A stretch of 64,000 nucleotides of DNA from Dactylosporangium sp. AC04546 (GTDB taxonomy: Bacteria > Actinomycetota > Actinomycetes > Mycobacteriales > Micromonosporaceae), in NCBI RefSeq assembly GCF_022095675.1, contig NZ_JAHYSG010000044.1:27544-91543 (forward strand), written 5' to 3'. Position numbers and translations under genes: made by a program. Positions 31,863 through 40,621 of the stretch are shown in pieces (the first letter of the stretch is position 1; the number at the start of each line of letters is the position of its first letter). The notes beneath the pieces were generated by a model. That model was not told the origin of the DNA, did not search any database, and saw nothing but the letters and a program-made list of their open reading frames with translations.

Positions 31863-32627
31863 CTAGCGGACCGAGCGGGCGAACAGGCGGGCCGACCAGG
31901 CGACCGCCACCACCACGAGCCCGCCGCAGATGACGAGGCTCTTCCAGACGCTGGCGTCGCCCGGGTTGCCGGCGTAGAGCGCGCGCATGCCGGTGACGGC
32001 CCAGTTGAACGGGTTCCAGTCGGCGATCGTGCGCAGCCAGAGCGGGGCCAGGGCGAGCGGCAGCAGGGTGCCGGACAGCAGCATGAGCGGCTGGGCGACG
32101 TTGTTGATGACCTGCCCGAGGACGTTCGGGTTGTTCACCTTGATCGCGATGCCGTACGAGATCGACGCGGCGGCGAGGCTGATCAGGGCGAGGATCGCGT
32201 AGCCGAGCAGGATGTTGCCGATGTTGGTGATCAGGCCGAACGGCAGCGACAGCACGGTGATGAGGATCGACTGCACGATCACCGTGACGACGTCGCGCAG
32301 CGAGCGGCCCAGCAGCAGCGCGACCCGGCTCACCGTGGTCACCCGGGACCGCTCGATGACGCCGTTGGCGAGGTCGCCGAGCAGGCCGAAGCCGACGTAC
32401 AGGCCGCCGCCGATGGCCAGCGCGACCAGCATGCCGGGGACGTACACCCGGTAGGCGTCGATCATCGAGTCGGCGCCGAGCGAGGCGAGCGCCGGCTTGA
32501 GCAGCGGCGCGAAGAGGATCAGGTACACGACCGGCTGCGCGATGCCCAGGAACACCCACAGCGGCGAGCGGACCATCAGCAGCATGTGTCGTTGGAAGAT
32601 CAGCCAGGTGTCGCGCAGTACTTTCAC
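31863..32627 (-). CDS. DrrB-type ABC-2 permease
   Basis: The 254-residue permease has about six TM helices and the ABC-2 core (FLGIAQPVVYLILFAPLL, VLGQVINNVAQPLMLLSGTLLPLALAPLWLR, NPFNWAVTGMRALYAG). The GTG at 32627 overlaps the glycosyltransferase stop (GTGA), which favours it over a TTG at 32639. It pairs with the downstream ATPase as an efflux system. Confidence 0.9.
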   Translation of the reverse strand: MKVLRDTWLIFQRHMLLMVRSPLWVFLGIAQPVVYLILFAPLLKPALASLGADSMIDAYRVYVPGMLVALAIGGGLYVGFGLLGDLANGVIERSRVTTVSRVALLLGRSLRDVVTVIVQSILITVLSLPFGLITNIGNILLGYAILALISLAAASISYGIAIKVNNPNVLGQVINNVAQPLMLLSGTLLPLALAPLWLRTIADWNPFNWAVTGMRALYAGNPGDASVWKSLVICGGLVVVAVAWSARLFARSVR

Positions 32628-33808
32628 GGTGTCTCGCAATCGTCCTTGTCGAGGAGGGGGTGGGCCAGGCGCTCGAGGTGGCCGGCGGCCGCCTCCGCTC
32701 CGCCGCCGGCGGTGAGCTCGGCGCCCAGCTCGCGGGCCGCGTCCGCGTAGGACGGCGTGGCGAGCAGGTCGAGCAGGGCGGCGCGGAGCCGTTCGGGTGG
32801 GGTGTGGTCGAAGGAGACCCGCAGCCCGGCGCCAGCGGTCGCGACGGCCGCGGCGTTCAGCGCCTGGTCGCCCTTGATCGGCGCGACGAGCAGCGGCACG
32901 CCGTGGACCAGCGCCTCCGAGACGGTGTTCAGCCCGCCGTGGGAGACGACGGCGTCGAGGTGCGGCAGCAGGTCGAGCACCGGCACCCGGCGGCGGACGA
33001 GGACGTGCGCGGGTGCCTCGGTGATCGTGCCCTCGGCCGCGACGACCACCGCCTGGAGCCGGTCGCCGAGCGGCTCCAGGGCGGCGAGCATCCGCTGGTA
33101 GAAGTCCTTGGCGAGGTCCAGCCCGAGGGTGCCGACGGTGACCAGGACGTGGCGGCGGCCCGGATCGAACCAGTCGAGCGGGAAGTCCGGGTCGGGGGCG
33201 CGGGCGGCGAGCGCCGGCCCCACGAGCACGGCGTTGCCGGGCCGGTCGGACGGGTCGCCGGCGAGTGCGCCCGCGCTGAAGGCGATCACACCGTACGGCG
33301 AGAAGCGCAGGTCGTGCGGCGGTTCACCGGGCCGGCCGGCGGCCGTCCACGCGGCGGCCATCCGGCCCTGGATCCACGCCTCGACGCCCGGTAGCGAGCG
33401 CCGGAACGGCCGCGTGAGCTCCATCGTCGTCGGCGCGACGCTCGCCCAGCGCAGCCCGCGGGCGGTGGCGACGATCGCGCCGGCGATCGCGTGCTGGTCG
33501 ACGACCACCAGGTCCGGCACGAACGCCTCGGCGGCGGCCTCGATGCCTTTGCGGGTGCTCTTGGCGTGCGGCAGGATGTAGCCGTCCCAGCGGGACCGGG
33601 TGGCGTCGAGGCCGCGCTCGGCGATGCCGCGGTGGGCCCGCAGCGGGATGCCGTGGATCTGCGCGTCGTCGCCGACGAGCGGCCGCAGGAACGACTCGGA
33701 GCCGGCCCACAGCACGTCGTGGCCGCGGCCGGTGAGCGCGTGCGCGACCGCCGCCATCGGGTTGACGTGCCCGGTGAGCGGCAGCGAGACGAACAGGAAC
33801 CTGGTCAT
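32624..33808 (-). CDS. UGT/MGT-type glycosyltransferase (GT1 family)
   Basis: The 394-residue protein has a two-domain GT-B fold with N-terminal LFVSLPLTGHVNPMAAVAHAL and a donor-site motif SHGGLNTVSEALVHGVPLLVAPIKGDQALNAAAV. Family members transfer sugars from nucleotide donors to phenols, macrolides or lipids. Its start overlaps the carrier protein stop (ATGA), and its end overlaps the permease start. It should glycosylate the cluster product before export. No sugar-biosynthesis genes are nearby, so a primary-metabolism donor such as UDP-glucose is likely. Confidence 0.9.
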   Translation of the reverse strand: MTRFLFVSLPLTGHVNPMAAVAHALTGRGHDVLWAGSESFLRPLVGDDAQIHGIPLRAHRGIAERGLDATRSRWDGYILPHAKSTRKGIEAAAEAFVPDLVVVDQHAIAGAIVATARGLRWASVAPTTMELTRPFRRSLPGVEAWIQGRMAAAWTAAGRPGEPPHDLRFSPYGVIAFSAGALAGDPSDRPGNAVLVGPALAARAPDPDFPLDWFDPGRRHVLVTVGTLGLDLAKDFYQRMLAALEPLGDRLQAVVVAAEGTITEAPAHVLVRRRVPVLDLLPHLDAVVSHGGLNTVSEALVHGVPLLVAPIKGDQALNAAAVATAGAGLRVSFDHTPPERLRAALLDLLATPSYADAARELGAELTAGGGAEAAAGHLERLAHPLLDKDDCETP

Positions 33809-34074
33809 GTCCGCGCCGTGACGTAGTCGGCGACGTCGGCCACCGTGAGGGTGAGCAGGGCGTCGAAGTCCAGGCCGGCGACGTGGCCGGCCAGGTCCAC
33901 CGCGGGGCCGAAGCGGGCGGCGAGGGCCGCGCTCAGCGCGACCAGCTCGACGCTGTCCAGGAACAGGTCGCCGTCGAGGCGGGTGGCCGGGCCCAGGCCG
34001 GCCTGCCACTCCGCGTCCTCGCCGGTGACCTCGCGCAGCAGCTCGGCAACCGCCCGCTGCGCCGCGGTCTCCAT
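33805..34074 (-). CDS. Acyl/peptidyl carrier protein
   Basis: The 89-residue protein has a carrier-protein helix bundle with the phosphopantetheine Ser41 in LFLDSVELVAL. It begins two bases after the methyltransferase stop and overlaps the glycosyltransferase start by ATGA. A carrier placed between a methyltransferase and a glycosyltransferase suggests that methylation occurs on a tethered acyl chain, which is inference. It needs activation by a phosphopantetheinyl transferase such as the one at 50326-50967. Confidence 0.85.
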   Translation of the reverse strand: METAAQRAVAELLREVTGEDAEWQAGLGPATRLDGDLFLDSVELVALSAALAARFGPAVDLAGHVAGLDFDALLTLTVADVADYVTART

Positions 34075-34076
34075 GA

Positions 34077-35006
34077 TCAGTCTCCGGTCGCTTCGAAGGT
34101 CGCCTCGAGGGCCGGCTTGGTGGCGCGCACGGCGCCGTAGGTCATCGCGCCGGTCTCGAAGCCCTTGAGCATGAGCGGGCCGGCGTAGAAGAACCCGAGG
34201 ACGTCGACGCCCCGGTCGCGGGCCAGGTCGCGCATCATCGAGCGGCCGTTGTCGAGCTCGCGGACCTGCGCGAACGTCGGCTCCCAGGAGTTGGCGACGT
34301 TGGCGCTCCAGTCGGCGGACGCGACGGCGGCGAAGCCGGCCGCGGCGGCCAGCCGCTCGTGCTCCTCCAGCGACGAGAAGCTCGGCATCACCTGGTGGCG
34401 CAGGATCTGGTCGACGACCCGGTGCTCCTCGGCGGTCAGCTCGCCGTCGCGGACCGACCAGGTCGCGATCGCGAGCACCCCGCCCGGGCGCAGCAGCCGC
34501 ATCGCCTCGGCGAAGAAGGCCACGCGGTCGGCGATGTGCATGAGGCTCTCGACCGCCCACAGCGCGTCGAACGACGCGTCGGGGTAGCCGTTGTCGAAGA
34601 AGTCGCGCTGGTGGAAGCGGGCCCGGCCGGCCAGCCCGGCGGCGGCCGCCTTCTCGTTGGCCCGGGCGGCCTGGGCGGCGCTGAGCGTGACCCCCTCGAC
34701 CGAGCAGCCGACGGGGCCGGCGAGGTACAGCGCGGGGCCGCCGATGCCGCAGCCGACGTCGAGCACGTGCCCGCCGTGCGGTATCCCGGCGAACGTCACC
34801 AGCTCGCGGACCAGCCGGTCGGTGGCGACGTGGCGGTCCTCGTCGCTGCCGGGGCGCTCGCCGGCGTCCCAGAAGCCGTGGTGGACGTGCTCGCCCCAGA
34901 GGTCCTCGTAGAGGTCGAGCGTGGTGTCGTAGTACCGCTCGACGGCCGCGTTCAGGCCCGGCCCGGCTGGCGCCGACGGGTATGCAGAAGTGCTATTCGC
35001 TTTCAC
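34077..35006 (-). CDS. SAM-dependent small-molecule methyltransferase
   Basis: The 309-residue class I methyltransferase carries motif I HVLDVGCGIGGPALYLA, post-I VEGVTLSAAQAARAN, DALWAVESLMHI and LRPGGVLAIATW, in the pattern of O- or C-methyltransferases such as the rebeccamycin/tocopherol group. The GTG at 35006 is preceded by GGAGAT, and a promoter is visible at 35075-35105. It is the first gene of the five-gene minus-strand operon. Confidence 0.9.
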   Translation of the reverse strand: MKANSTSAYPSAPAGPGLNAAVERYYDTTLDLYEDLWGEHVHHGFWDAGERPGSDEDRHVATDRLVRELVTFAGIPHGGHVLDVGCGIGGPALYLAGPVGCSVEGVTLSAAQAARANEKAAAAGLAGRARFHQRDFFDNGYPDASFDALWAVESLMHIADRVAFFAEAMRLLRPGGVLAIATWSVRDGELTAEEHRVVDQILRHQVMPSFSSLEEHERLAAAAGFAAVASADWSANVANSWEPTFAQVRELDNGRSMMRDLARDRGVDVLGFFYAGPLMLKGFETGAMTYGAVRATKPALEATFEATGD

Positions 35007-35074
35007 AGGCGCAAATCTCCGAATGGGATCGCCGGCTTGGGAACGTGCCCACAATGGGTGGCGCGAGCCCGGCC

Positions 35075-35105
35075 ATTGTATGGGCGCTGCGCCGACGGTT
35101 GTCAA
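35075..35105 (-). promoter_or_regulatory. Near-consensus sigma-70-type promoter for the methyltransferase operon
   Basis: On the minus strand, TTGACA (35105-35100) and TACAAT (35080-35075) are separated by 19 bases. Transcription would start near 35068 and give a leader of about 60 nt before the GTG at 35006. Confidence 0.6.
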
Positions 35106-35349
35106 TGCGGCGCACGGCGGGCGCGCGAACGTCTCCGCGGGTCACGGCCATCCCGCCGGCATAGGTGCGGCAACGGTATATGCACTCCGGGAGGCCTGGA
35201 CGGGCGTTCGCATTCGCATTTGCAAACCGTTGAGAATCCCCTGTCCCGATAGGCCCGCTCCTGCGGCGAATGTCCGAATCCCTGGGAATGCTCGGATGTC
35301 CCCCGAACCGGCGCTGAACTCGATCGTTGGCAAAACGTCAGTCGTATCG

Positions 35350-35365
35350 ATCCAAACGATTGGAT
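35350..35365. promoter_or_regulatory. Palindrome ATCCAA-ACGA-TTGGAT, candidate operator
   Basis: Six-base arms flank ACGA. The core CCAAACGATT also occurs exactly (minus strand) at 28811-28820 upstream of the NAALR peptide, and as GCAAACGACT at 29106-29115, so a shared regulator of both parts of the locus is possible. Confidence 0.45.
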
Positions 35366-35420
35366 GCGGGAGTTCGCGGGACACTTCGGACATCCGGATC
35401 AATGGTCGGGTCGCACAGCC

Positions 35421-35448
35421 TTGTAAAACCAACTTGAATGCGTAAGGT
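35421..35448 (+). promoter_or_regulatory. Possible promoter for the long biosynthetic operon
   Basis: TTGTAA (35421-35426) and TAAGGT (35443-35448) are 16 bases apart, about 165 bp before the GTG of the AMP ligase. It matches the consensus only moderately. Confidence 0.35.
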
Positions 35449-35615
35449 CTATGGCTAGTCGAGGTGCCTATTTCCTGCTCTTTGTGCTTGTGAGCCTTTG
35501 GACGCCCTCGACCTTCGCAGCGTGTACATCGGGGGTTGTGCGCACGCTGATCGGCGGCCAACGCGGGCCGGCGGTCAGCCGCTCAACCCTGCGCGGATAT
35601 GGAAAGGGGTTTGCG

Positions 35616-37112
35616 GTGACCGACGAGGCGCTGGACCCCCGGTGGGTCGACGAGGTCCTGCTGGCCGGCCCGGACGAGCAGGTAGCCCTGGTCCTCGCGG
35701 CCCCGGTCACCCGGGCCGAGCTGCGCCGGCTGGTCTCGGCGAAGCAGGCGGTGCTGTCCAGCGCCGGGCTCGGCCCCGGCGGCTCGGTGGCGCTGTGCCT
35801 CGCGCCGTCGCTCGCCTTCGTGGCCAACCTGCTCGCCTGCTGGCGGCTCGGCGCGCGGGCGGCACTGCTCGACCACCGGCTCACCCCGTTCGAGGTCGAC
35901 AACGCCCTGCAGCGCCTCGCGCCGCAGGTGGTCGTCACCGCCGGGCACGCCTCCGGCGGGCCGCTGCGCGGGTTCCAGGAGATCGAGGAGCGGGTCGCCA
36001 CCTACCCCGGCCGCCCGGCCGACACCCCGCACGCGCTGATCCAGCTCAGCTCCGGCTCCACCGGGCCGTCAAAGGTCATCGCCCGCACCGCCGCGAACCT
36101 CGTGGAGGAGCTGGAGCGGTACACGGCGATCGGTGCCGGCGTGCCCCGGGCCGGCGAGCGCATCGTCTCGCTCGCGTCCATGGTGCACGTGCTCGGGCTC
36201 GTCGGCGGTCTGCTGTACGGACTCCACATCGGCGCCCAGGTGGTGATCCCGGCGCGGATGACCGCCGACGGCATCCTGGCCACCGTCGCCGCGGGGCCGG
36301 AGCCGACCACCCTGCTCGGCGTCCCCTTCCACATCGAGCTGCTCTCGTCGGTGCAGGCCCCGCCGCCCCTGCCCCAGCTGACCGGCATGACGACCGGCGG
36401 CGAGCTGGTGCGCCCCGAGGTGTACGCCGGCTTCGTCGACCGCTACGGCGTGCGCCTCGGCAACATGTACGGCATGACCGAGGTCGGGGTCATCGCGACC
36501 GACCTCTTCGGCGAGCACCGCCCCTTCCTCACCCCGGCCCCGGGCCTGCGTGTGCGCGAGGAGGGCGGCGAGCTGCTGGTGTCGCTGGCCGCCTCGCCGT
36601 ACCTCGGCCTGGTCGACCCCGCGCGGTGGTCCGGCGGCTGGCTGCGCACCAAGGACGCCGGATTCGTCGACCCGGCGACGGGCCGCTTCCGGGTGCAGGG
36701 CCGCCGCGACTCCCAGGTCTCCGTCGGCGGCCTGAAGGTGGACCTCACCGAGGTCGAGCACACGCTCGCCGCGCTGCCCGGCGTCGCCGCCGCGGTCGTC
36801 ACCTACGACAAGGCGATCGAGGCCTACGTGACGCTGCAGGAGGGCGCCTCGGCGGCCGGCGTGCAGGCGCAGCTCGCCGAGCGGCTGGCCGGCTTCAAGC
36901 GCCCCCGGGTCCTCAAGGTCGTCGAGCAGCTGCCGCGCACCGCCACCGGCAAGCTCGTGCGCGACCGCACGCTGCTGGTCGCGGCCGCCGCGGACAGCGT
37001 GCCCGCCGTGCCCACCGTGCCCGCTCAGCGGGCCGCAACAGACGTGACCGACGGCCATCAAGGCGCTGCCGTACCGGCAGCATCCGTCCAGGAAGGAAGC
37101 ACCACGCGATGA
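35616..37112 (+). CDS. AMP-dependent acyl ligase (adenylating enzyme 1)
   Basis: The 498-residue ANL-family enzyme has the AMP-binding P-loop LIQLSSGSTGPSKV, GNMYGMTEVG, the hinge region WLRTKDAGF...GRFRVQGRRDSQVSVGG and the catalytic Lys in RTATGKLVRD. It should adenylate a carboxylic acid and load it onto one of the carrier proteins encoded next. GTG 35616 has GGAAAGGGG six bases upstream, and the stop overlaps the next carrier gene by ATGA. A Val/Pro/Ala-rich tail of about 35 residues follows the catalytic domain. Confidence 0.9.
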   Translation: MTDEALDPRWVDEVLLAGPDEQVALVLAAPVTRAELRRLVSAKQAVLSSAGLGPGGSVALCLAPSLAFVANLLACWRLGARAALLDHRLTPFEVDNALQRLAPQVVVTAGHASGGPLRGFQEIEERVATYPGRPADTPHALIQLSSGSTGPSKVIARTAANLVEELERYTAIGAGVPRAGERIVSLASMVHVLGLVGGLLYGLHIGAQVVIPARMTADGILATVAAGPEPTTLLGVPFHIELLSSVQAPPPLPQLTGMTTGGELVRPEVYAGFVDRYGVRLGNMYGMTEVGVIATDLFGEHRPFLTPAPGLRVREEGGELLVSLAASPYLGLVDPARWSGGWLRTKDAGFVDPATGRFRVQGRRDSQVSVGGLKVDLTEVEHTLAALPGVAAAVVTYDKAIEAYVTLQEGASAAGVQAQLAERLAGFKRPRVLKVVEQLPRTATGKLVRDRTLLVAAAADSVPAVPTVPAQRAATDVTDGHQGAAVPAASVQEGSTTR

Positions 37113-37387
37113 ACGACGCCACCGCAGCGGAGATCCGGCAGTTCCTGCTCGACTCGCTGACCGAGATGAACTACAGCACCGACGACATCGACGACGACAC
37201 CGCGCTCGGCCCGGCCGGCGCCGACCTGGAGTCGCTGTCGCTCGCCGAGCTGGCGGTGCGGGTCGAGGACCGCTTCGGCGTCCGGTTCGACGACGACGAG
37301 GCCGAGAAGCTGGCCGGCATGACCGTCGGCGAGTTCATCGCCTCCGTCGCCGAGCGCCTGGCCGCCGCCGCCACGGCGGGCAGCTGA
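37109..37387 (+). CDS. Acyl carrier protein
   Basis: The 92-residue acidic protein has the carrier motif GADLESLSLAELAVRVEDRFGVRF with the presumed phosphopantetheine Ser42 and the MTVGEFIASV helix IV. It is coupled to the AMP ligase (ATGA), the likely loading partner. Confidence 0.88.
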   Translation: MNDATAAEIRQFLLDSLTEMNYSTDDIDDDTALGPAGADLESLSLAELAVRVEDRFGVRFDDDEAEKLAGMTVGEFIASVAERLAAAATAGS

Positions 37388-37389
37388 GC

Positions 37390-37638
37390 GTGGCCGTGGC
37401 ACCCGACGCACCGGGCCGCGACGAGATCCTCGCCATGCTCGCCACCTACGGCGACCGGCGCGTCGAGGACGTCGCGGAGGGGATCGACTCGCTCGAGCTG
37501 GCCTGGCTCGTCCACCAGCTCGAGCAGCACTACGGCGCGGCGCTGGACCTCTCCGACGAGGAGCTCGCCCGGATGACCACGGTGAGCGGCGCCGTCGAGG
37601 TCCTGGCGGGCCTGAGGGCCGGGACGAGCCCGCGATGA
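37390..37638 (+). CDS. Second acyl carrier protein
   Basis: The 82-residue protein resembles a carrier protein with presumed Ser34 in EGIDSLELAWLVHQLEQHYG and a final helix SGAVEVLAGL. It starts (GTG) two bases after the previous carrier gene stop and overlaps the ketosynthase start by ATGA. Two adjacent carriers may tether two different acyl groups to be joined. Confidence 0.8.
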   Translation: MAVAPDAPGRDEILAMLATYGDRRVEDVAEGIDSLELAWLVHQLEQHYGAALDLSDEELARMTTVSGAVEVLAGLRAGTSPR

Positions 37639-38774
37639 CCGCGCGGCGGGGAACCGAGGACGTCGTACTCACCGGCGTCGCGGCGCTGAGCGCGTTCGGC
37701 CGGGGCATGACCGCCCTCGCGGCCGGGCTCGACGCCGGGACGCCCGCGTTCGCGCCGGTCGAGCGCTTCGACGTGAGCGGCCGGCGGGTCGGGGTGGCCG
37801 CGGCCGCGGCCGGCGCGCCCGCCCTCGCCGCGGAGCTCGCCGACCTGCTCGACGAGGCGTGCGACGAGGCGAAGCTGAGCACCGCCCAGCGCGCCGCCGC
37901 CCCGCTGTTCCTCGCCACCCACGGCGACCCGGAGCTGGCCCGCGTGCCGGTGGCCGACCGCCTGCGGCACGGCAGCACCGCGTTCGCCGTGGCCCTCGCG
38001 GTCGCGGCCGGGCTCGGCGGCACCGTCCGCGCCTACACCACCGCCTGCGTCGCGGCGAGCACCGCGATCGCCGACGCGGCCGCGCTCGTCGCCCACGGCG
38101 AGGCGGACCGGATCGTCGTCGCCGGCGCCTACCTCGTCGAGCCCGACCAGTTCGCGCTGTTCGACGCCGGCCGCGCGCTCGCGGTCGACGGGCAGGTGCG
38201 GCCGTTCTCCGCCGGCCGGCGGGGGCTGCTGCTCGGCGACGGCGGCGGCGCGTTCGTCGTCGAGTCGGCGGCGGCCGCCCGCGAACGGGGCGCGCCGGTG
38301 CTCGCCCGGCTGGCCGGCTGGGGCCGGGCCGGCGACGCGTACCACCCGTGCCAGCCGCACCCCGAGGGCCGCGGGATGGCCCGCGCGATCGCCGCCGCCC
38401 TGGAGCGGGCCGGCGTCGCGCCCGAGGCGGTCGGCTACGTCAACGCCCACGGCTCGGGCACCCCGCAGAGTGACACCGCCGAGGCGGCCGCGCTCTACGC
38501 GGTGCTCGGCGGCCACGCCGCCGAGGTGCCGGTGTCGTCGACGAAGGCGCTGCACGGCCAGGCCCTGGAGGCTTCGGGCGTGCTGGAGCTCGCGGTGACC
38601 GTGCACGCGCTCACCACCGGCCGGCTGCCGGTGAACGCCGGCTACACCGGCCCCGACGACGGCTGCCGGCTGAACCTCGTGCTCGCACCGCGGACCGGCG
38701 CCCCGGGTTACGCGCTGACCCTCAACGCCGCGTTCGGCGGCGCCAACACCGCGCTCCTGGTGGGTGCGGCATGA
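37635..38774 (+). CDS. Beta-ketoacyl synthase (KAS I/II type)
   Basis: The 379-residue condensing enzyme has a full Cys-His-His triad in TTACVAASTAI, NAHGSGTPQSD and STKALHGQALEASG, and GG-rich C-terminal NAAFGGANTALLV. It should extend or join acyl chains on the preceding carriers by decarboxylative Claisen condensation. No reductase genes accompany it. It is tightly coupled upstream and lies beside a ketosynthase-like partner. Confidence 0.88.
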   Translation: MTARRGTEDVVLTGVAALSAFGRGMTALAAGLDAGTPAFAPVERFDVSGRRVGVAAAAAGAPALAAELADLLDEACDEAKLSTAQRAAAPLFLATHGDPELARVPVADRLRHGSTAFAVALAVAAGLGGTVRAYTTACVAASTAIADAAALVAHGEADRIVVAGAYLVEPDQFALFDAGRALAVDGQVRPFSAGRRGLLLGDGGGAFVVESAAAARERGAPVLARLAGWGRAGDAYHPCQPHPEGRGMARAIAAALERAGVAPEAVGYVNAHGSGTPQSDTAEAAALYAVLGGHAAEVPVSSTKALHGQALEASGVLELAVTVHALTTGRLPVNAGYTGPDDGCRLNLVLAPRTGAPGYALTLNAAFGGANTALLVGAA

Positions 38775-38790
38775 GCGCAGCGTGGAGTTC

Positions 38791-39339
38791 ATGTGCCCGC
38801 AGCGGAGCGGAGGGCTCATGAACCGCCGCCTGGTCGAGGGAGCCCAGCGCGCCGGCCTCGCCGTCGCCGCCTCCGCCGCCTGGCCCGAGCCGGGCGACGG
38901 AGCGCCGCCCGCCCTGGCCGGGTTCGTCCACTCGGCGTTCAACCCGCTCGTCGCGGCGGTCTCCGGCCGCTGCATCGAGCGCCACCGAGAGAGCGCTCCC
39001 ACACCGACCGCGACGACCGCGGTCGTCCTGGTGAGCGCCGTCGGCGACGCGGCCAGCGCCGCGCACGTCGCCGACGCCGTCGACCACGGCGGCCGGGTCG
39101 GGCCGCTGTTCTTCTTCCAGTCCGTGCCGAACGCGGTCGCCGGCCACGTCGCCGCGCGCTGGTCGCTGACCGGGCCGGTGGTCTGCGTCGGCGACACCGC
39201 CGCCGGGCTGGATGTCGCACGGCTGCTGCTCGCCGACGGCGACGCCGACGAGGCGCTGCTCGTGGAGCTGCGCCAGGACACGGCCGGGCGGGAGACCGCG
39301 ACCGCCGTCGTCCTCACCGAGGAAGGAATCTCCGCATGA
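38791..39339 (+). CDS. Non-catalytic beta-ketoacyl-synthase-like protein (Ketoacyl-synt_2 type)
   Basis: The short protein (182 residues from ATG 38791) matches the standalone N-terminal ketosynthase-like family seen beside ketosynthases in aryl-polyene-type clusters: NPLVAAVSGRCIERH, VVLVSAVGDAASAAHVADAV and GPLFFFQSVPNAVAGHVAARWSLTGPVVCVGD. The active-site Cys and His residues of true synthases are missing, so it is probably a structural or chain-length partner. The start is uncertain: GTG 38764, ATG 38791 and ATG 38818 are all in frame. Its stop overlaps the next ketosynthase by ATGA. Confidence 0.72.
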   Translation: MCPQRSGGLMNRRLVEGAQRAGLAVAASAAWPEPGDGAPPALAGFVHSAFNPLVAAVSGRCIERHRESAPTPTATTAVVLVSAVGDAASAAHVADAVDHGGRVGPLFFFQSVPNAVAGHVAARWSLTGPVVCVGDTAAGLDVARLLLADGDADEALLVELRQDTAGRETATAVVLTEEGISA

Positions 39340-40586
39340 CGAACCGCAGCGCCGCGGTCACCGGCATCGGGCTGGTGACGTCCGTCGGCGAGACCGCCGC
39401 CGCGGTCTTCGACGCGATGTGCGAGGGCCGCTCCGGCCTGGTCCGGCCGCCGGAGGGGCACCCCCTGGCCGGGTCGGCGGACGTCGCCGCGCTCGCCCCG
39501 CCGATCGACCCGGCCAGCGTCCTGCCGGCGCCGGAGACGCGCGTCGTCGACCGGTACATCGTGATGGCCCTCCGCGCGGCCGAGCTGGCGCTCGCCGACG
39601 CGGGGATCGTGGCGGGCCGGGACGTCGACCCGTACCGCGTCGCGGTCATCCTGTCCGGGACCGGCGGCCTGGCGACCCTCGACGCGCAGGCGGTGCTGCG
39701 CGCGGAGAAGGGCCGGCTCGGGGTCAGCCCGTACCTGCTGCCGGGCATGCTGCCGAACATGGGCGCGGCCCGGGTGGCCATGAAGTACGGCTTCCAGGGG
39801 TACAGCAGCTCGATCGGGACCGCCTGCGCGGCCGGCGCCCAGTCGATCGGCGAGGGCCTGCGGCTGCTGCGCGCCGGCGAGGCCGACGTCGTCGTCTGCG
39901 GCTGCAGCGAGGCGCCGCTGTTCCCGACGCTCGCCGAGACGTTCGGCAACGCCCGCGCGCTCGCCCGCGGCTGGGCCGACCCGACCGAGGCGAGCCGCCC
40001 GTTCGACCGCCGCCGCAACGGCCTCGTCCTCGGCGAGGGCGCGGGCGTGTTCGTGCTGGAGCGCGCCGAGCACGCCGAGGCGCGCCGGGCCGCCCGCTAC
40101 GCCGACCTGCTCGGCTGGGGCGCCACCAACGACGCCCACCACCCGACGACGCCCCGCCCCGACGGCTCGGCGGCCGCGGCCTGCATGGTCCGCGCCGTCG
40201 CCGACGCCGGCCTGGAGCCGGGCGACATCGGCTACGTGAACGCGCACGGCACCAGCACCAAGCTCGGCGACGTGGCCGAGGCCACCGCGATCCGCACGGT
40301 GTTCGGTACCGCCACCCCGCCGGTCAGCTCGACCAAGGGCGTCACCGGGCACATGCTCGGCGCGTCCGGGGTGGTCGAGGCGGCGGTCGCGGTGCACGCG
40401 CTGCGCCGCGGGCTGCTGCCGCCGACGCACAACCTCGACGAGCCCGACCCGGCCTGCGACGTCGACCACCTGACCGAACCCCGTCCGGCGAAGGTGCGCC
40501 ACGTCCTGTCCAACTCGTTCGGATTCGGCGGGCACAACGTCAGCCTCGTCTTCGGCCCACCCACGTCCGCTCTGACGAAGACGTGA
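39336..40586 (+). CDS. Beta-ketoacyl synthase II-like (FabF-type)
   Basis: The 416-residue enzyme has the Cys-His-His triad in GTACAAGAQSIGEG, NAHGTSTKLGD and STKGVTGHMLGASG, and the C-terminal NSFGFGGHNVSLVF. Its better match to FabF than the previous synthase makes it the main elongating enzyme candidate. It probably pairs with the non-catalytic protein encoded just before it. It ends 35 bases before the dioxygenase gene. Confidence 0.9.
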   Translation: MTNRSAAVTGIGLVTSVGETAAAVFDAMCEGRSGLVRPPEGHPLAGSADVAALAPPIDPASVLPAPETRVVDRYIVMALRAAELALADAGIVAGRDVDPYRVAVILSGTGGLATLDAQAVLRAEKGRLGVSPYLLPGMLPNMGAARVAMKYGFQGYSSSIGTACAAGAQSIGEGLRLLRAGEADVVVCGCSEAPLFPTLAETFGNARALARGWADPTEASRPFDRRRNGLVLGEGAGVFVLERAEHAEARRAARYADLLGWGATNDAHHPTTPRPDGSAAAACMVRAVADAGLEPGDIGYVNAHGTSTKLGDVAEATAIRTVFGTATPPVSSTKGVTGHMLGASGVVEAAVAVHALRRGLLPPTHNLDEPDPACDVDHLTEPRPAKVRHVLSNSFGFGGHNVSLVFGPPTSALTKT

Positions 40587-40621
40587 CCAAGGCCGGATAG
40601 GCCGCGAAAGGGAAGCAGGCA

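Larger units (their letters stand above)
35007..35615. promoter_or_regulatory. 609-bp divergent intergenic region of the biosynthetic locus
   Basis: No gene is supported here. The region is AT-richer than the rest of the window. It contains a minus-strand promoter (35075-35105), an ATCCAA-ACGA-TTGGAT palindrome (35350-35365), a possible plus-strand promoter (35421-35448) and three TTYGCA-like hexamers in a row near 35207-35224. A frame that would extend the AMP ligase from 35451 exists, but it has no ribosome site and encodes an implausible N-terminus. Confidence 0.7.

Noticed and set aside
32628..32639. TTG 32639 as start of the ABC permease
   Set aside because: GTG 32627 gives the GTGA overlap with the preceding stop that recurs in this operon.
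35451..35615. Upstream extension of the first AMP ligase from ATG 35451 with a signal-peptide-like start
   Set aside because: No ribosome site at 35451, the added residues do not fit the ligase family, and GTG 35616 has GGAAAGGGG at correct spacing.
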